Shown here piece by piece: positions 7,407-7,865 of a DNA stretch of 7,865 bases. Origin of the DNA: an uncultured Bacilli bacterium (GTDB lineage: Bacteria > Bacillota_I > Bacilli_A > RF39 > UBA660); the NCBI GenBank assembly GCA_947630415.1, contig CANRHM010000058.1:1-7865 (forward strand). Reading direction: 5' to 3'. Within the stretch, counting starts at the first letter, position 1. Every line of letters starts with the position of its first letter. A program made the translations under genes and the position numbers. The notes below the pieces were generated by a model. That model made no database searches. It had not been told where the DNA came from and was given only the letters and a program-made list of their open reading frames with translations.

Positions 7407-7503
7407 AACAAACAAAGATGAACTTTGTTTGTGGAAACATTGTAAATGATGAAATCTAAAAAGCAAGGGTCAAGATAAACTCGCTTAGCTCGCCCTTGCT
7501 TTT
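7407..7503 (+). ncRNA. candidate small RNA (about 97 nt)
   Basis: It is bounded by the perfect -10 at 7395-7400 (start expected near 7407) and by the hairpin at 7459-7503. The putative 5' end opens with a perfect 10-bp stem, 7408-7417 with 7423-7432, and a 5-nt loop. No known RNA family is recognised. It would overlap the 3' end of the minus-strand frame 7485-7721 as a convergent antisense transcript. The alternative is that this is simply the 3' untranslated region of the glycosidase message, which lacks a nearer terminator. Known only from motifs. Confidence 0.3.
7459..7503. terminator. bidirectional hairpin terminator
   Basis: AAAAGCAAGGG (7459-7469) and CCCTTGCTTTT (7493-7503) form a perfect 11-bp stem, extendable by one wobble pair, with a loop of about 23 nt. 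Read on the minus strand it ends in five Ts (7462-7458); on plus it ends in four Ts then AATC, so it is stronger leftward. The right arm overlaps the last codons' downstream side of the minus-strand frame, whose TAA lies in the loop at 7485-7487. It probably serves both the glycosidase operon and the minus-strand transcript. Confidence 0.75.
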
Positions 7504-7721
7504 AATCTTTCATCTCGCTCTCTTAAAACTTGTTCTAATTGTTTTTGATTATCTATTCTCAATTGTTCTTTTTTTGCTGGATCTTGCATATGACCCTCAA
7601 TTTGTTTTGCTTCATAAAAGATATTATCATATTTAACTCTTATAACCTTAGTTAAAACATTTTGATAGACAGTTATTTCCGTTCCCTTATATATGTACTT
7701 AATAGAATTATCTTTATCCAA
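7485..7721 (-). CDS. small hypothetical protein or gene remnant
   Basis: A 78-codon frame with an unremarkable, protein-like composition: a tyrosine-rich N-terminal half (KYIYKGTEITVYQN) and a highly charged, probably helical C-terminal half (about residues 45-78). There is no membrane segment and no HTH or other motif that I recognise. The only in-frame initiator is TTG (7721-7719) with no Shine-Dalgarno upstream. The frame stays open for seven more codons (NNYYQI and so on) before a TAA, and those codons also read like protein, so the original start may have been lost. The mirror promoter at 7739-7770 would start transcription about 10 nt before the TTG. The frame ends inside the loop of the shared terminator, which favours a real transcript in this direction. 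It may be a genuine weakly translated gene, a leaderless one, or a truncated remnant. Confidence 0.4.
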   Translation of the reverse strand: MDKDNSIKYIYKGTEITVYQNVLTKVIRVKYDNIFYEAKQIEGHMQDPAKKEQLRIDNQKQLEQVLRERDERLKARAS

Positions 7722-7738
7722 TATTTGGTAATAATTAT

Positions 7739-7770
7739 TTTATATACTGGTATCATTTCTATTAATGATA
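7739..7770 (-). promoter_or_regulatory. candidate promoter with paired half-sites, facing left
   Basis: On the minus strand, TATAAA (7744-7739) and CATTAA (7767-7762) are 17 bp apart. The half-sites TATCATT (7770-7764) and AATGATA (7757-7751) are spaced by 6 bp, exactly as in the right-facing promoter at 7369-7400. It is positioned to transcribe the 78-codon minus-strand frame. Confidence 0.45.
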
Positions 7771-7780
7771 AGGTATCATT
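7764..7780. repeat. perfect 7-3-7 palindrome, operator-like
   Basis: AATGATA (7764-7770), AGG, TATCATT (7774-7780). The left arm is shared with the promoter half-site pair, so the plus strand reads TATCATT, AATGATA, TATCATT at 7751, 7764 and 7774. It sits just upstream of the left-facing promoter, where a regulator could bind. Confidence 0.5.
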
Positions 7781-7796
7781 TTAAAAAAGCTCAATT

Positions 7797-7840
7797 CCAA
7801 AAGTAAATGCAATTTTTAAGAGATAAATGCAACCTTTTGG
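7797..7840. repeat. direct repeats nested in a short inverted repeat
   Basis: TAAATGCAA occurs twice, at 7804-7812 and 7824-7832, exactly 20 bp apart. The pair is flanked by CCAAAAG (7797-7803) and CTTTTGG (7834-7840), a perfect 7-bp inverted repeat. No gene is visible from here to the window end (7865). The block may be a regulatory region or the edge of an element lying outside the window. Confidence 0.45.
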
Positions 7841-7865
7841 ATGATTTTAAGTTAATAACAAATAA

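Noticed and set aside
7426..7439. A 5-bp hairpin (TGTTT/AAACA) that competes with the 7408-7432 stem, suggesting a riboswitch-like alternative fold.
   Set aside because: Five AT-rich pairs cannot compete with the perfect 10-bp stem; no known riboswitch motif is present.
7418..7459. A 13-codon plus-strand leader-peptide-like frame before the hairpin at 7459-7503.
   Set aside because: The ATG is in a hairpin loop, the nearest purine-rich stretch is 12 nt away, and no plus-strand gene follows that an attenuator could control.
7673..7756. A 27-residue, fairly hydrophobic peptide frame on the minus strand starting with ATG, reminiscent of a type I toxin.
   Set aside because: No ribosome binding site; its ATG lies upstream of the predicted transcription start and overlaps the half-site of the promoter; AT-rich DNA often yields hydrophobic frames.

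Overview
The window is an AT-rich bacterial chromosome segment with tightly packed genes. It looks like an uncultured or gut-type member of the Bacillota (Bacilli or Erysipelotrichia-like). The reasons are low G+C, strong AGGAGG-type ribosome binding sites, a PcrA helicase carrying the Gram-positive C-terminal Tudor-like domain, and pcrA and ligA close together, as is common in Firmicutes. The pcrA gene ends in TGA and the tryptophans I read in the proteins are coded TGG, so the standard bacterial code applies rather than the Mycoplasma code. The lineage call is inference; no rRNA is present.

Layout. Bases 1-1953 hold the 3' nine-tenths or so of pcrA, a UvrD-type DNA helicase whose start lies before the window. 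It overlaps a 129-residue gene of unknown function (1950-2339). Eleven bases later comes a sugar-type nucleotidyltransferase (2351-3262). These three form one apparent operon closed by a hairpin terminator at 3255-3283. A compact promoter with an extended -10 then drives ligA (3335-5320), the NAD+-dependent DNA ligase, which has its own terminator (5324-5351). A new promoter leads into a two-gene membrane/envelope unit: a 183-residue single-pass membrane protein of unknown function (5413-5964) and a 455-residue three-pass membrane protein with an extracellular phosphodiester glycosidase (NAGPA-type) domain (5978-7345).

The last 520 bases hold little clear coding sequence. There is a weak 78-codon reading frame on the minus strand (7485-7721, TTG start, no ribosome binding site) and a strong hairpin shared by both strands (7459-7503). 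Two look-alike promoters face each other across the region (7369-7400 on plus, 7739-7770 on minus). Each carries the same half-site pair, (A/T)ATCATT-N6-AATGATA. A possible RNA of about 100 nt on the plus strand lies between the first promoter and the shared hairpin. A small nested direct/inverted repeat sits near the right edge (7797-7840).

Functionally, pcrA and ligA are housekeeping DNA replication and repair genes. The nucleotidyltransferase and the glycosidase pair point to activated-sugar and cell-surface polymer metabolism, but nothing in the sequence ties them to each other. No CRISPR array, tRNA, rRNA, transposase or defence system is visible. The most unusual part is the regulatory architecture at 7369-7784; everything proposed for it is inference from motifs.
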